From Rhodohalobacter mucosus (lineage in GTDB: Bacteria; Bacteroidota; Rhodothermia; Balneolales; Balneolaceae), in NCBI RefSeq assembly GCF_003150675.1, contig NZ_QGGB01000008.1:124001-188000 (forward strand): 64,000 nucleotides of DNA, in the 5' to 3' direction. Each line of letters starts with the position of its first letter. Within the stretch, counting starts at the first letter, position 1. Below the pieces are notes generated by a model, which had not been told where the DNA came from, ran no database searches, and saw only the letters and a program-made list of their open reading frames with translations. Both the position numbers and the translations under genes were made by a program. Positions 16,509 to 26,730 of this stretch are shown here, piece after piece.

Positions 16509-17972
16509 ATGAAATTCAAGCTTGGGTCTAAATGGCTCGAAAACCGTACCTACGTTACCCAGATGATTCAGCGGGCCATCACTGAATCAGGAAGCGATCA
16601 GCACCTGATGATGCGGGTAAAAAAGGGCCATGAGATCTTTCAGGAAGGCGAAGAGCTGAATGATGTTTATATCCTCCTGGAAGGCGGTGTAACGCTTTAT
16701 AAACGAAAACCACAAACCGGGATTGACTTTCCCGTCCTGGAAGTTACGCCGGGCGCCATTATAGGAATTGTTGCCTATACAACCGGACAGCCCTCTCTTA
16801 CCAAAGCGGTTGCCACGGAATCATCTACGCTGCTCAAAATTCCTGAGGAGGAGATCCGGGAGTTGCTGGCCGGCAGTGAAAAGGTTGGCGAATTTATCGA
16901 CGAATTGATCCTGGCAAACCTTCTTGAGCGCTTCCGGGAGACGATTATTCTGCAGATAAAACTGGATTCGCTGAATCAGCGGCTTCAAAACGAACGCAAC
17001 GACCTCAAAAAGGCATATGATGAATTAAAGACAATGCAGGACCAGCTGATCTACCAGGAGAAAATGTCAACGCTGGGTATGCTTGTCGCAGGATTTGCTC
17101 ATGAGGTGAATAATCCCGCAACCTCTCTTTTACGATCTACAGAAACGCTCGAACGGCGCCTGAACGGATTCATGGAGTGGCAGGATGACGGATCAGAACG
17201 AATGGCCGCAGCACGAAAGTGCTACGAAGCGGGGAAAAAAACCGTTTATCCGGATACACATACCATCCGCGAAAAGTCGAAAGAACTGGAAAAAAGGTTC
17301 AGTATGGGACGCAAGTCACAGCTTCGGCTTCTGGCACAGTTTCCCGATGACCTTGTACGTCTTCTTGAAAACCTGCAGCCTGAGAATGACGAAGCCCTCA
17401 ATTTCTATCTCAACTATTTTGAGATGGGCAAGATGCTTCAAAATATCGAATCGGCGGGAAACAGGATTTCAGGGATGGTGCAGAGCCTGAAAAGCTACAG
17501 CCGCAGCGACACCGAACAAGAGTGGGAAATGGTGGATATCCGGGAGGGGATACACGACACACTGCAGCTCACAAGCAACCGGATCAAGTACTACGATATT
17601 GAAATTGACCTTCAGGAAATTCCGAACACCCGTGCAAATCCAGCTGCCCTGAACCAGGTATGGACCAACATCATCCTGAACGCGGCCGACGCTATGGGAA
17701 AGAACGGATCACTGAAAATTCGATGCGACAATGACGAAGAACACATCTGGGTCACCATTGAGGATTCGGGGCCCGGAATAAAGGAGGAGTACCTGGATAA
17801 GATTTTTGAATCTTCGTTCACCACAAAAAAAAGAGATGTCAAATTCGGACTGGGCCTTGGTTTGTCCATCTGCAAGGAGATCGTGGAAAAACACGGTGGG
17901 TCCATCACGGCAAAAAACTCACTCCATGGAGGTGCAATCTTCACAGTTACGCTGCCGATTCGCGACATGTAA
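16509..17972 (+). CDS. Cyclic-nucleotide-binding sensor histidine kinase
   Basis: A 487-residue soluble kinase. Residues about 35-135 form a cNMP-binding (CRP-like) domain, with GHEIFQEGEELNDVYILLEG at its start. A coiled coil (about 150-185) leads to the HisKA H-box FAHEVNNPATSLLRS with phosphoacceptor His198. The second helix of the HisKA dimer appears only after an insert of about 100 residues (about 212-315), a form seen in HEVNNPA-type kinases. The HATPase domain has the N box NIILNAADAMGKNG and the G boxes DSGPGIKEEY and GLGLGLSICKEIV. No transmembrane segment is present, so it should sense a cytoplasmic ligand. It is translated 5 bases after the receiver gene. Whether it binds cAMP, another nucleotide or none is not decided by the sequence. 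Confidence 0.92.
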   Translation: MKFKLGSKWLENRTYVTQMIQRAITESGSDQHLMMRVKKGHEIFQEGEELNDVYILLEGGVTLYKRKPQTGIDFPVLEVTPGAIIGIVAYTTGQPSLTKAVATESSTLLKIPEEEIRELLAGSEKVGEFIDELILANLLERFRETIILQIKLDSLNQRLQNERNDLKKAYDELKTMQDQLIYQEKMSTLGMLVAGFAHEVNNPATSLLRSTETLERRLNGFMEWQDDGSERMAAARKCYEAGKKTVYPDTHTIREKSKELEKRFSMGRKSQLRLLAQFPDDLVRLLENLQPENDEALNFYLNYFEMGKMLQNIESAGNRISGMVQSLKSYSRSDTEQEWEMVDIREGIHDTLQLTSNRIKYYDIEIDLQEIPNTRANPAALNQVWTNIILNAADAMGKNGSLKIRCDNDEEHIWVTIEDSGPGIKEEYLDKIFESSFTTKKRDVKFGLGLGLSICKEIVEKHGGSITAKNSLHGGAIFTVTLPIRDM

Positions 17973-18014
17973 TACAGAACCCCGTGAGAGGATCACACAC
18001 CGGAATTTTATGTA

Positions 18015-18036
18015 TTTTAACGTGAGTTCGTTAAAA
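18015..18036. terminator. Possible bidirectional terminator between convergent genes
   Basis: TTTTAACG (18015-18022), a 6-base loop, and CGTTAAAA (18029-18036) form an AT-rich hairpin between the histidine kinase gene and the convergent M28 peptidase gene. The right arm overlaps the peptidase stop codon. The stem is weak in G-C pairs, so this is tentative. Confidence 0.4.
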
Positions 18037-19014
18037 CCGGCCCGATTCTTCAGCCACCGTATCCAGGTTCAGGTCGAGTGCTTCAACAACCCGGACGATC
18101 ATTTCTGATGCATCCACAAAGAAATCGGGATTGGTATTCTCAAACGTGTCGGTGGGCTGGTGATAATTCGGATGGTCTACAACGCCGAAATAGATAAAGG
18201 GAACTCCCTTTTCATGAAACGGGCCATGATCACTTGACATGGTCCAGTCCTGGGGCCAGTCTTCTGAATCATAACCGAATTCTACATTCACTTCAGAGTT
18301 TACTGCGACTCCCTCGATGATCGGTTTCAGAAATGGATAATGGGACGTACCAGCAGCAAAAATCTCATTTTCGAAATTGGCGCTTATCATATCCATGTTC
18401 ACGTTCATCACTACGCTGTCGAGAGGCACAACCGGATTTTCAACAAACCATCTTGCCCCGCCAAGTCCCTGCTCCTCAGCATCCAGAGCCAGAAAAATGA
18501 TGCTGTTTTGAGGCTGGTTTTGCGAAAAATACCGTGCGGCTGCTAGCAATGCGGCCGTTCCGGAAGCATTGTCATCAGCTCCGTTATAAATCTCCTGATC
18601 AACCATACCCAGGTGATCGTAGTGAGCGGTAACAACAATATACCGATCGGGATTAGCGGATCCTTCAGCATAGCCGATAAGATTCACTGCATCAATAAAT
18701 TCATCGCCCGACCCGGGATTTACGTGGTTAAACAGGTGCTGATAGCTGTCTCCAAACATGGACAGATTAAGAGAATCATAGCGCTGTTCGATAAATTCAC
18801 GCGCAATCCGGTTACCTTCGGTTCCGGTCAATCTGCCTTCCAATTCATCTGATGACAAAAATTTCAAATCACTGATAAGCTGCTCTTCATCCACGCGCTC
18901 GGGTACGTCGATTGTTTGATCTGCATCCGGTGAACAAGCAGGTAAACCGATACTGATTGCGATGACGAACAGAAAAACCGTTAGGCGTGTCAACATTTTG
19001 CTTATTTTGAACAT
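18031..19014 (-). CDS. M28-family zinc aminopeptidase, lipoprotein
   Basis: A metallopeptidase of family M28 with the complete set of di-zinc ligands and catalytic acids: TAHYDHLG (His), NGADDNASGTAALL (bridging Asp), DAEEQGLGGARW (general-base Glu and ligand Glu), NVNMDMIS (Asp) and SSDHGPFH (His). It probably removes N-terminal residues from peptides outside the cytoplasm. The N-terminus MFKISKMLTRLTVFLFVI ends in the lipobox GLPAC, so it should be a lipoprotein. The frame is open from a TTG at 19065, but the ATG at 19014 gives a normal lipoprotein signal; the ATG at 18996 is also possible. It lies divergent from the helical-repeat protein gene. Confidence 0.93.
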   Translation of the reverse strand: MFKISKMLTRLTVFLFVIAISIGLPACSPDADQTIDVPERVDEEQLISDLKFLSSDELEGRLTGTEGNRIAREFIEQRYDSLNLSMFGDSYQHLFNHVNPGSGDEFIDAVNLIGYAEGSANPDRYIVVTAHYDHLGMVDQEIYNGADDNASGTAALLAAARYFSQNQPQNSIIFLALDAEEQGLGGARWFVENPVVPLDSVVMNVNMDMISANFENEIFAAGTSHYPFLKPIIEGVAVNSEVNVEFGYDSEDWPQDWTMSSDHGPFHEKGVPFIYFGVVDHPNYHQPTDTFENTNPDFFVDASEMIVRVVEALDLNLDTVAEESGRF

Positions 19015-19201
19015 GGTTTGAAAATTGAATGAGATTTTCGGTCTTTGACAATATACGGAGGTCAAGATCGAATTCTAACCCCGATTCAAAGGCTTTGTAA
19101 CCATGGTGGTGGTTTTCCGTAAAGCTATAAGCTGACCAATACATTTCATAGTGAACATGAGGATATTCAATTCCGATAAATGACATAAGCGGAGGTAAGA
19201 G

Positions 19202-19903
19202 ATGAGTATAAAATACAGAGGGTCAGATTACGACTCATACGATTCACGGGATCCGCTGGATGACTACCTGGACAAAGCGGAGCGAAGGGCCATACGAAAA
19301 GAACACGAAGGAAGGCGTTCAGGGAACTCCAACCTTAGAAATTTTGCAGTTATTTTCATTATCGCCCTGGCAGGTGTATTCGTGATTCGCGGTGTACAAA
19401 ATTTTTCTATCTCACCCATTCCCGATGTAATTGAGTCCATTACAAACCCACAGCCCAGTGAAGATCTTCTAAACAGAATGAATGCACTGATGATTGAAAT
19501 GGGCTACACGGATCTCACCAACGAACAGCTCACCGAATTGCGGAGTCAGGGTGTAACAGCCACCTATATATCAAATATCCGGTCGTTGGGATATGAAGAC
19601 CTGACACTTGAGGACGCGGTGCGGCTTTCACAGGCCGACGTATCATCCACGTTCACGGCTATGCTTCAGGAGCTGGGTTATGAACCCACGGTTGAAGATC
19701 TGATCAACCTGCGCCGGGCGGATGTTACGGCATTTTATACCAGTAATATCCATGATCTGGGCTATCGGGATGTAACCTTCGATCAGCTCATCCGCATGCA
19801 GAGGATTGGCGTTTCGCCCGAACTAATCAGCCAGCTTCAGGCAGAGCGCGGAGAAGATCTACCCCTAGAGGAGATCATTCGATACCGAATCAGTAACCAA
19901 TAA
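19202..19903 (+). CDS. Membrane-anchored helical-repeat protein of unknown function
   Basis: A 233-residue protein with an acidic, basic-patched N-terminus, one transmembrane helix (FAVIFIIALAGVFVIRG, about 48-64) and a C-terminal array of about four and a half repeats of 28-29 residues. Each repeat runs GY-x-DLT-x(2)-QL-x(2)-L-x(3)-GVT-x(2)-YI-x(3)-L, beginning near residues 100, 129, 158, 186 and 215. Similar repeats are common in the tails of BlaR1/M56-type proteins of Acidobacteria and Bacteroidota, but the protease is missing here. A good Shine-Dalgarno (GGAGG, 19191-19195) supports the ATG start. The repeats probably form an extracytoplasmic or cytoplasmic protein-binding solenoid. No function is assigned. 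Confidence 0.8.
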   Translation: MSIKYRGSDYDSYDSRDPLDDYLDKAERRAIRKEHEGRRSGNSNLRNFAVIFIIALAGVFVIRGVQNFSISPIPDVIESITNPQPSEDLLNRMNALMIEMGYTDLTNEQLTELRSQGVTATYISNIRSLGYEDLTLEDAVRLSQADVSSTFTAMLQELGYEPTVEDLINLRRADVTAFYTSNIHDLGYRDVTFDQLIRMQRIGVSPELISQLQAERGEDLPLEEIIRYRISNQ

Positions 19904-19979
19904 AAAAGTTCCATCTCCCCTCCCATATGACGACTCACAGGGAGAAGAGAGGAACGTATTATGCTGAGGTTTGATTTGT

Positions 19980-22622
19980 TTATTTCAGCGTAGCCTGTGC
20001 TGCTGCAAGCCTGGCTACCGGAACCCTGAATGGTGAACAGGATACATAGTCCAGGCCGTGCTCGTAACAGAACGATACACTGGACGGCTCACCGCCATGC
20101 TCTCCGCAAATACCCACTTTAAGCTCTGGTTTGGTTTCACGTCCAAGCCTTGTACCCATCTCAATAAGCTGGCCGACACCTTCCGTATCCAGCACCTGAA
20201 ATGGATCCTGCTGCAGAATCCCTTCCTTGATATACTCCCCAAGGAATTTGGCGGCGTCATCCCGGCTGTACCCGAACGTCATTTGCGTAAGGTCATTTGT
20301 TCCGAATGAGAAAAATTCAGCATCCCTGGCAATCTGATCGGCCACAAGAGCCGCACGCGGTATTTCAATCATGGTTCCTACCTTGTACTCTACAGACTCA
20401 CCGGTCTCTTCAAACAGATCGGCGGCCGTATTGTTGATCACCAGCTTCTGGCTTCTGAACTCCTGAGGTGTTCCGATCAGCGGAACCATTATTTCCGGAA
20501 TCACTTTGATTTTTTCCTTTTTCAGTTCAATTGCAGCGCCAAGAATGGCCCGGGTCTGCATCTCCGTAATTTCAGGATAACTGATTCCAAGCCTGCAGCC
20601 GCGATGACCCAGCATAGGATTAAACTCTCTGAGCAGACGAACTTTTTCTGCAAACTCCGAGTGTCTGATGCCCAACTCTCCAGCTACCTTTTTGATCTCC
20701 TCGGGCTCATCAGGCAGGAATTCATGAAGCGGCGGATCCAGCAACCTGATCGTGACCGGGAACCCCTTCATAACACGGAAAATCTCCGTGAAATCCTTTT
20801 TCTGATAAGGGAGCAGCTTTTCAAGAGCTTCTTTTCTCTCCTCCAGCGAATTGGAAACAATCATTTTACGGATCGCTTTGATTCGTTCTTCACCGAAAAA
20901 CATATGCTCCGTTCTGCATAAGCCTATTCCCTCGGCACCGAATTCAAGCGCTCGTTTGGAATCTTCAGGTGTATCGGCGTTGGTTCGAACCCTCATTTTT
21001 CTGATCTCATCCACCCAGGTCATGAAGGTGTGATAGTCTTCGTCAAGCTCGGGCTTTACGACATCCTTTTTGCCCTGGTACACGGTTCCCCGGGCTCCAT
21101 CGATGGAGATCCACTCACCCTCGTGTATGGTAATTTCACCATTGGTAAAGGTATTGTTCTCATAATTTATAATGATGTCACCACAGCCTGCAACACACGG
21201 CTTGCCCCAGCCCCGGGCCACAACAGCAGCGTGGCTGGTCATTCCTCCCCGCGAGGTTAGGATACCTTCGGCCGCCGACATCCCGCCCACATCTTCCGGG
21301 CTGGTTTCTATACGAACCAGAATTACAGGAGTACCGTCAATAACCGCCTGTTCGGCTTCTTCAGAAGTAAAAACCACCTTGCCTACAGCCGCTCCGGGAG
21401 AGGCGGGCAGGCCCTGACCGATCACGGCATTTCCATTACTGTTTTTCTGGTCGATCTGCGGGTGAAGCAACTGGTCAAGGTGACCGGGTTCAACCAGACT
21501 TTTGACTGCGTGACGTTTCTCGACCAGTCCCTCTGCAACCATGTCGGATGCTATACGAATAGCTGCATGCCCCGTACGCTTACCGTTTCTGGTTTGCAGT
21601 ATATAGAGAGTGCCCTTCTGAATGGTGAATTCAATATCCTGCATATTGCCATAATGCTTCTCCAGTTTTTTTCCGATTCCAACCAGTTCCCTGTACGGGT
21701 CGGGCATAACATTCTGGAGCGCTTTGATATCCTGTGGAGTACGGATACCGGCAACCACATCTTCACCCTGTGCGTTAAGCAGAAACTCTCCGTAAAAGCG
21801 ATTCTCACCTGTTGACGGGTTGCGTGTAAAACATACACCCGTGGCACAATCATCTCCCATATTTCCATATACCATGGCCTGCACATTAACCCCGGTACCC
21901 AGGAGGCCTGTAATGTGGTTAATTCGTCTGTACTTCACGGCCCTGTCACTGTCCCAGGATTCAAATACAGCATTAACTGCTTTTTCCAGCTGCTCGTACG
22001 GATCGTCGGGGAACATATACCCCGTAGCTTTGCGATAAACCGCCTTGTACCGGTCAACAAGCTCTTTCAGGCTTTCCGTATCCAGTTCCGTATCGTGCTC
22101 CACACCCTGGGTTTCCTTAAGATCTTCGAGGGCATGCTCAAACTTCTCATGTGAGATCCCCATAACAACACACCCAAACATATCAATGAACCGCCTGTAG
22201 CTGTCGTAGGCAAATCGCTCATTGTTGGTATGGCGCATCAGCGCTTCAACCGTATAGTCATTCAAACCAAGATTCAGCACTGTATCCATCATTCCCGGCA
22301 TGGATACGGCAGCTCCCGAACGAACCGATATCAGCAGGGGATGTTCGGAATCTCCAAACCGGGTGCCCATTTTCTCTTCAATAAAGTGGATTCCATCCTT
22401 TACACTTTGTTTGAGGTTGCGCGGCCAGATGCCCCCATGGCTTGAATAGTAGTGACAGGCTTCCGTTGATATGGTGAAACCGGCGGGTACGGGCAAGCCA
22501 ATCGATGACATCTCAGCCAGGTTCGCTCCCTTTCCTCCCAGTAATTGCTTCATGCTGCGATCGCCTTCAGCTCCGCCGCCACCAAATGTAAATACTACCT
22601 TCTCATCTTTCACAGTCTGCAT
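19980..22622 (-). CDS. ppdK: Pyruvate, phosphate dikinase
   Basis: An 880-residue enzyme that interconverts pyruvate, ATP and phosphate with phosphoenolpyruvate, AMP and pyrophosphate. Domains in order are the N-terminal ATP-grasp (starting with [23 protein letters not shown] split over residues 28-50), the central phosphohistidine domain with [13 protein letters not shown] (near residue 460), and the C-terminal PEP/pyruvate TIM barrel with [30 protein letters not shown] and [10 protein letters not shown], which has the catalytic cysteine. Length matches the bacterial family and distinguishes it from PEP synthase. It allows gluconeogenesis from pyruvate, in line with growth on peptides and organic acids suggested by neighbouring transporters. 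A convergent spacer of 76 bases separates it from the repeat protein gene. Confidence 0.97.
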   Translation of the reverse strand: MQTVKDEKVVFTFGGGGAEGDRSMKQLLGGKGANLAEMSSIGLPVPAGFTISTEACHYYSSHGGIWPRNLKQSVKDGIHFIEEKMGTRFGDSEHPLLISVRSGAAVSMPGMMDTVLNLGLNDYTVEALMRHTNNERFAYDSYRRFIDMFGCVVMGISHEKFEHALEDLKETQGVEHDTELDTESLKELVDRYKAVYRKATGYMFPDDPYEQLEKAVNAVFESWDSDRAVKYRRINHITGLLGTGVNVQAMVYGNMGDDCATGVCFTRNPSTGENRFYGEFLLNAQGEDVVAGIRTPQDIKALQNVMPDPYRELVGIGKKLEKHYGNMQDIEFTIQKGTLYILQTRNGKRTGHAAIRIASDMVAEGLVEKRHAVKSLVEPGHLDQLLHPQIDQKNSNGNAVIGQGLPASPGAAVGKVVFTSEEAEQAVIDGTPVILVRIETSPEDVGGMSAAEGILTSRGGMTSHAAVVARGWGKPCVAGCGDIIINYENNTFTNGEITIHEGEWISIDGARGTVYQGKKDVVKPELDEDYHTFMTWVDEIRKMRVRTNADTPEDSKRALEFGAEGIGLCRTEHMFFGEERIKAIRKMIVSNSLEERKEALEKLLPYQKKDFTEIFRVMKGFPVTIRLLDPPLHEFLPDEPEEIKKVAGELGIRHSEFAEKVRLLREFNPMLGHRGCRLGISYPEITEMQTRAILGAAIELKKEKIKVIPEIMVPLIGTPQEFRSQKLVINNTAADLFEETGESVEYKVGTMIEIPRAALVADQIARDAEFFSFGTNDLTQMTFGYSRDDAAKFLGEYIKEGILQQDPFQVLDTEGVGQLIEMGTRLGRETKPELKVGICGEHGGEPSSVSFCYEHGLDYVSCSPFRVPVARLAAAQATLK

Positions 22623-22922
22623 AATATTTTCCTGTTAATTCAAAATCTTTACGTTAAAAAAGTTATCCGGAAGAACCGGTCACCCGACAGTATCCGTAAA
22701 ATGCCCGGAACATTGTATAGGGTTATTCCCGATTGGGGCATCCTGTAATAGTCTTAGGGTACGAAGGGGCGGACAGGCCTTACTCCGGTGAGAAGCCATC
22801 TTTTTGAACTGCCGGCATCGGACCGGCAGACCATTTTAATTTCTCTCTGAGTGCAGAAAATGTAGCCGGTTTCCAGGTTCCCCTTATGGCTGGTGCAGAA
22901 TAGAGAGGATCCCGGATAAAAG
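22623..22922. other. 300-base intergenic stretch without a gene
   Basis: Lies between the POT transporter gene and ppdK, both on the minus strand. I find no convincing coding frame. It contains a 7-bp hairpin (CTGCCGG 22809-22815 / CCGGCAG 22823-22829) without a clear T run on either side. The ppdK promoter should lie in its left part, but I cannot assign elements with confidence. Confidence 0.5.
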
Positions 22923-24452
22923 TTAGTGAATGTTGCCCATAAGCTTTCTTATCGGCTTACTGAACAGTAGTAAAATGATTCCACCCCCAACCGTTGTCAT
23001 CACGATGATCCAGAACAGGTCGGGCAGCAGTGTGGGGTCGGCCTGAATTGCCTGGTCGTCAAACTGTCCCGCAATTCGCCCTGCAATCAGATTTCCGAAA
23101 GCAATAGACATAAACCAAATTCCCATCATCTGTCCAACCAGCTTTTTGGGAGCAAGTTTTGTAACGGCGCTCAGTCCCACAGGGCTCAGGCAAAGTTCGC
23201 CTGTAGTGTGAAGCAGGTAGGTCATGATCAGCCATGTGGGAAGCACCTGGTTTCCGCCAACTACGTAGTATGATGCAAACATCATAACCAAAAAACCAAA
23301 GCCAAGAAATATCAGTCCGAGTGCAAATTTTGCCGGCGTGGAGGGTTCCAGGTTCTTTTTGGCCAACCAGACCCAGAGCCATCCAAAAACAGGCGCAAGC
23401 GTTATGATAAAAATGGGATTCACGGATTGCAGCCAGCTGGCCGGCATCAGCCAGCCAAAAATTTCACGATCTGTATAGCGCTCCGCAAAAAGATTCAGAG
23501 ATGATCCGGCCTGTTCAAACCCTGACCAAAAAATTGCTGAAAAAACAAACAGCGCGGCAATCACACCGATTTTCTTCTTTTCATCACCTGTCAGCTCTTC
23601 TGCGATATAGATATAGGCAAAATAGGCAAGCACCAAAATAAAGATAACCAGTCCGGACGCATCTGCGATGGCAACCGGGTTGATGGTAATATATCCGCCG
23701 CTAACGGCTGCAAACAACATCACAAACAGTACGCCGGTTGCCCAGAGACCAATTTTAATCTTTCGGAACAGTTTATCACGATTCTCAGGAGAGTCTGTCA
23801 CTTCGGGAGCGGCTCCCACATCGCCCAGATATTTTTCAGTGGCTTTGTACTGAATAAGGCCCAGCAGCATACCCACACCAGCTGCACCGAATCCGTAGTG
23901 CCAGTTAATTCCTTCTCCCAGATAGCCTGTAACCAGAGGCGCTATAAACGCGCCAATATTGATGCCCATATAGAAGATGGAAAACCCTGCATCCCTTCTG
24001 GCTTGTTCGTCATCAGCATACAGGCCGCCTACAATACTGCTGATGTTAGGTTTCAGCAGCCCCGTGCCGATTACAATGAGAATCAGGCCCAGATAAAATG
24101 TGGTATTGCCGGGTATGGCCATACTGAAGTGGCCCAGCGTAATGATGATACCGCCGTACCATATAGCGTTCCTCAACCCGAAAAATTTATCTGCAAGCCA
24201 TCCTCCGGGAAGTGCCAGCAGATATACAAACATCGTATAGAGGCCGTAGATTGCTGTTGCAGTACGATCATCAAGACCGAGACCGCCACGATTGATTGCA
24301 TCAACCATAAACAGTACCAGTATAGCCCGCATACCGTAGTAGCTGAATCTTTCCCACATTTCCGTAAAAAAGAGCGTAGCCAGCCCCCGGGGATGGCCAA
24401 AAAAGGAGTGGCTGTATTGACTAGTCCCGTCGGAATTTCCAGAATCTTTCAT
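22923..24452 (-). CDS. POT/PTR2-family proton-coupled peptide transporter
   Basis: A 509-residue major-facilitator protein of the POT family, importing di- and tripeptides with protons. Visible signatures are the N-terminal GTLFFTEMWERFSYYGMRA-type block (ExxER is the proton-coupling motif; here FFTEMWERFSYYGMRA), PGGWLADKFFGLRNA between helices 2 and 3, and the PTR2 signature FSIFYMGINIGAF. About 14 hydrophobic segments are present, as in bacterial POT proteins, and the chain is full length. It is divergent from a secreted S9 peptidase gene with a roughly 246-base shared upstream region, which suggests joint regulation of external peptide cleavage and uptake. Starts at an ATG. Confidence 0.95.
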   Translation of the reverse strand: MKDSGNSDGTSQYSHSFFGHPRGLATLFFTEMWERFSYYGMRAILVLFMVDAINRGGLGLDDRTATAIYGLYTMFVYLLALPGGWLADKFFGLRNAIWYGGIIITLGHFSMAIPGNTTFYLGLILIVIGTGLLKPNISSIVGGLYADDEQARRDAGFSIFYMGINIGAFIAPLVTGYLGEGINWHYGFGAAGVGMLLGLIQYKATEKYLGDVGAAPEVTDSPENRDKLFRKIKIGLWATGVLFVMLFAAVSGGYITINPVAIADASGLVIFILVLAYFAYIYIAEELTGDEKKKIGVIAALFVFSAIFWSGFEQAGSSLNLFAERYTDREIFGWLMPASWLQSVNPIFIITLAPVFGWLWVWLAKKNLEPSTPAKFALGLIFLGFGFLVMMFASYYVVGGNQVLPTWLIMTYLLHTTGELCLSPVGLSAVTKLAPKKLVGQMMGIWFMSIAFGNLIAGRIAGQFDDQAIQADPTLLPDLFWIIVMTTVGGGIILLLFSKPIRKLMGNIH

Positions 24453-24698
24453 TATCTATATAAAAGGTTAACTGTTCATGACGTCCGCCATGATACTTAA
24501 TGACGGCAATGTACGCAAGCTGCAGTGTTGTTTGGTATAATCTGCGTCTTCAGGCTGGCAGCCGATGCACTGCACAGCACCGGTCTAATGCAGGTAATTC
24601 GGCCGTGATTGGTTCTTTAACTCATTGGAGTGTTTTGGTTTTGCACAATACTGCTTTTGCAGCAATTTCACGATAATCCTAACCAACATATTTGCAAA

Positions 24699-26690
24699 AT
24701 GATGAGAAGCATAACTCTTTCCATTTTCTTTCTGGCCTTCCTTCTTCAAACAGCTGCCCTGCCGGTAATTTCTTCTGCCCAAAGCCTCACTCCAGAAGAC
24801 ATCGTCAAACTCGAAACGGTTTCTTCTGCCGAAATGAGCCGCGACGGCAGCCGTATCGCTTTTACGCTAAGCGTTCCGCGAACCGATGAGGATGCCATCG
24901 GCCGCAACTATTCAGAGCTCTATCTTATACCGGCATCCGGCGGCGACCCAATTCCCGTCATTGAAAAACCGAACAGCGCCGGCTCACCCGAATGGGGTGC
25001 GGACGGACGCCTCTACTTCACTACACGGCTGACAGAGCACCATGCCTCAACCCAGGTTTATTCGGTAAACCGGGCAGGTGATGATCTGCAGCGTCATACG
25101 GATTCAGAATATGGGGTGGGTGCATTCCAGTGGAGTGACGATGGAAGCCGACTGGCTTTCACGGTAACGGACCCTGTGTCTCAGGAGAGACAGGACGCCG
25201 TATCACGAGGGTTTGACATGATCGTAGCCGGAGAAAATCTGCGCTATACCCGTCTCTATGTTCAATCGGCGGACGGGTCTGCCCGTTCTGTATCACCCGG
25301 TGACCTTCATGTGGTCGGTTTCAGCTGGACGCCCGACGGATCCAGGATTGCACTTCGTGTGACCGACGAACCCGGTGCTGACAATGACCAGATGTATTCC
25401 AGCATTATTGAAATCAATCATGACGGCACCGGCATGCGAACACTCCTCGATGAGCCAAAGAAAAAGGCCGGCATGAGCTGGTCGCCCGACGGATCCAGGC
25501 TGGCGCTGCTTGCAGGACGATCCTACAGCGATCCGCTGCCGCAGCGGATCTGGGTAATCGACCGCGAAAGCGGTGCATCCAGGGATATCACACCGCCGAA
25601 CTGGGAAGGCACCCCCGAATGGGTAGGGTGGATGGACAATTCAACCGTGATGTTCAGCGCAGTGGAGCGATCCTCTACCGTACTCTATACGCTTCGTACC
25701 GACCGTGAAACACCAACGCGAATATCGGGCGGCGGGGCAGAGATTTTCAGGAGTGTAAGCCCGGACCTGCGGAACCGCTCATTTGCGGCTTCAGTGAATA
25801 CCGCAGAACACCCCGGTGAGGTGTACGTTGGAGACGTAAGAAGGGGAGAACTCCGGCGGCTGACCAACCATAACGAGTGGCTTTCGGATCGATCGATGGG
25901 AGAGCAGCAATCCATTACCTGGCCGGGTGCAGACGGGCTTGAAATCGAAGGTGTTCTTACCAAACCGACCGGGTACGAGGAAGGGGTGAGGTATCCGCTT
26001 CTCATTCTTCCACACGGCGGGCCGGAAGGCATCAGCCTGAACGGATGGACTACGCGTGCGCTCTACCCGGTTCAGCTACTTGCCGGCCGGGGCTACATGG
26101 TACTGGAACCAAACTATCGGGGCAGCGGCGGGCGCGGAACCGATTTTGCTTCTGCCAACCACCGCGATCTGGGCGGCAAGGAATTTGATGACGTTCTGCT
26201 CGGCATTGATCATCTTGGCGCCATGGGCATGATCGATCCGGATCGCGTGGGTATTTCAGGCACATCCTATGGAGGCTATTTTTCAGCCTGGGCAGCCACA
26301 CGCTACAGCGACCGCTTTGCGGCGGGTATCACCTTTGCGGGCCTCTCCAACTGGATCTCTTTTACGGGAACCACCGATATTCCGCATGAAATGAGCGTGG
26401 TTCACTGGGATCTCTACTGGTTCGACAATCCGGGGCAGAACTGGGAACGCTCACCGGTAGCCTGGTTATTGCAATCCGATACGCCCATGCTGGTAGCTCA
26501 CGGCCTGGCAGACGACCGCGTACATCCCGAGCAGTCAATTCAGCTGCATCAGTTTCTGAAAATGAGGGATATTCCGACCGGCCTGGTACTCTATCCGAGA
26601 GAACCGCACGGACTCACCGAACGTGCGCACCAGCTCGATTTTATGAACAGGGTGATTGACTGGTTTGATGGGTATGTGAAAACCCCGTGA
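24699..26690 (+). CDS. S9 family prolyl-oligopeptidase-type serine peptidase, secreted
   Basis: A secreted alpha/beta-hydrolase peptidase with an N-terminal TolB/PD40-type beta-propeller and a C-terminal catalytic domain. The catalytic serine is Ser523 in GISGTSYGGY; the Asp is in GLADDRVHPEQS and the His in EPHGLTERAHQ. Propeller blades show the repeated W/S-PDGSR pattern (TPDGSRIAL, SPDGSRLAL). The frame is open from a GTG at 24630, but the tandem ATGs at 24699/24702 start a normal signal peptide (MMRSITLSIFFLAFLLQ, cleavage near SSAQS), so I use 24699 (663 residues). It should trim peptides in the periplasm or outside, feeding the divergent peptide transporter. Among S9 subfamilies it resembles acylaminoacyl-peptidase/S9C most. 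Confidence 0.93.
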   Translation: MMRSITLSIFFLAFLLQTAALPVISSAQSLTPEDIVKLETVSSAEMSRDGSRIAFTLSVPRTDEDAIGRNYSELYLIPASGGDPIPVIEKPNSAGSPEWGADGRLYFTTRLTEHHASTQVYSVNRAGDDLQRHTDSEYGVGAFQWSDDGSRLAFTVTDPVSQERQDAVSRGFDMIVAGENLRYTRLYVQSADGSARSVSPGDLHVVGFSWTPDGSRIALRVTDEPGADNDQMYSSIIEINHDGTGMRTLLDEPKKKAGMSWSPDGSRLALLAGRSYSDPLPQRIWVIDRESGASRDITPPNWEGTPEWVGWMDNSTVMFSAVERSSTVLYTLRTDRETPTRISGGGAEIFRSVSPDLRNRSFAASVNTAEHPGEVYVGDVRRGELRRLTNHNEWLSDRSMGEQQSITWPGADGLEIEGVLTKPTGYEEGVRYPLLILPHGGPEGISLNGWTTRALYPVQLLAGRGYMVLEPNYRGSGGRGTDFASANHRDLGGKEFDDVLLGIDHLGAMGMIDPDRVGISGTSYGGYFSAWAATRYSDRFAAGITFAGLSNWISFTGTTDIPHEMSVVHWDLYWFDNPGQNWERSPVAWLLQSDTPMLVAHGLADDRVHPEQSIQLHQFLKMRDIPTGLVLYPREPHGLTERAHQLDFMNRVIDWFDGYVKTP

Positions 26691-26730
26691 GAATTTATCA
26701 CCAGAAAGTGCTATTTGGAGGTTGCAATCA

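Noticed and set aside
19909-19956. Imperfect GTTCC...GGAAC inverted repeat between the repeat protein and ppdK genes
   Set aside because: Pairing needs several bulges; not convincing as a terminator.
22809-22829. Hairpin in the gap between the POT gene and ppdK as a terminator
   Set aside because: The 7-bp stem lacks a T run on either side, so I do not call it a terminator.
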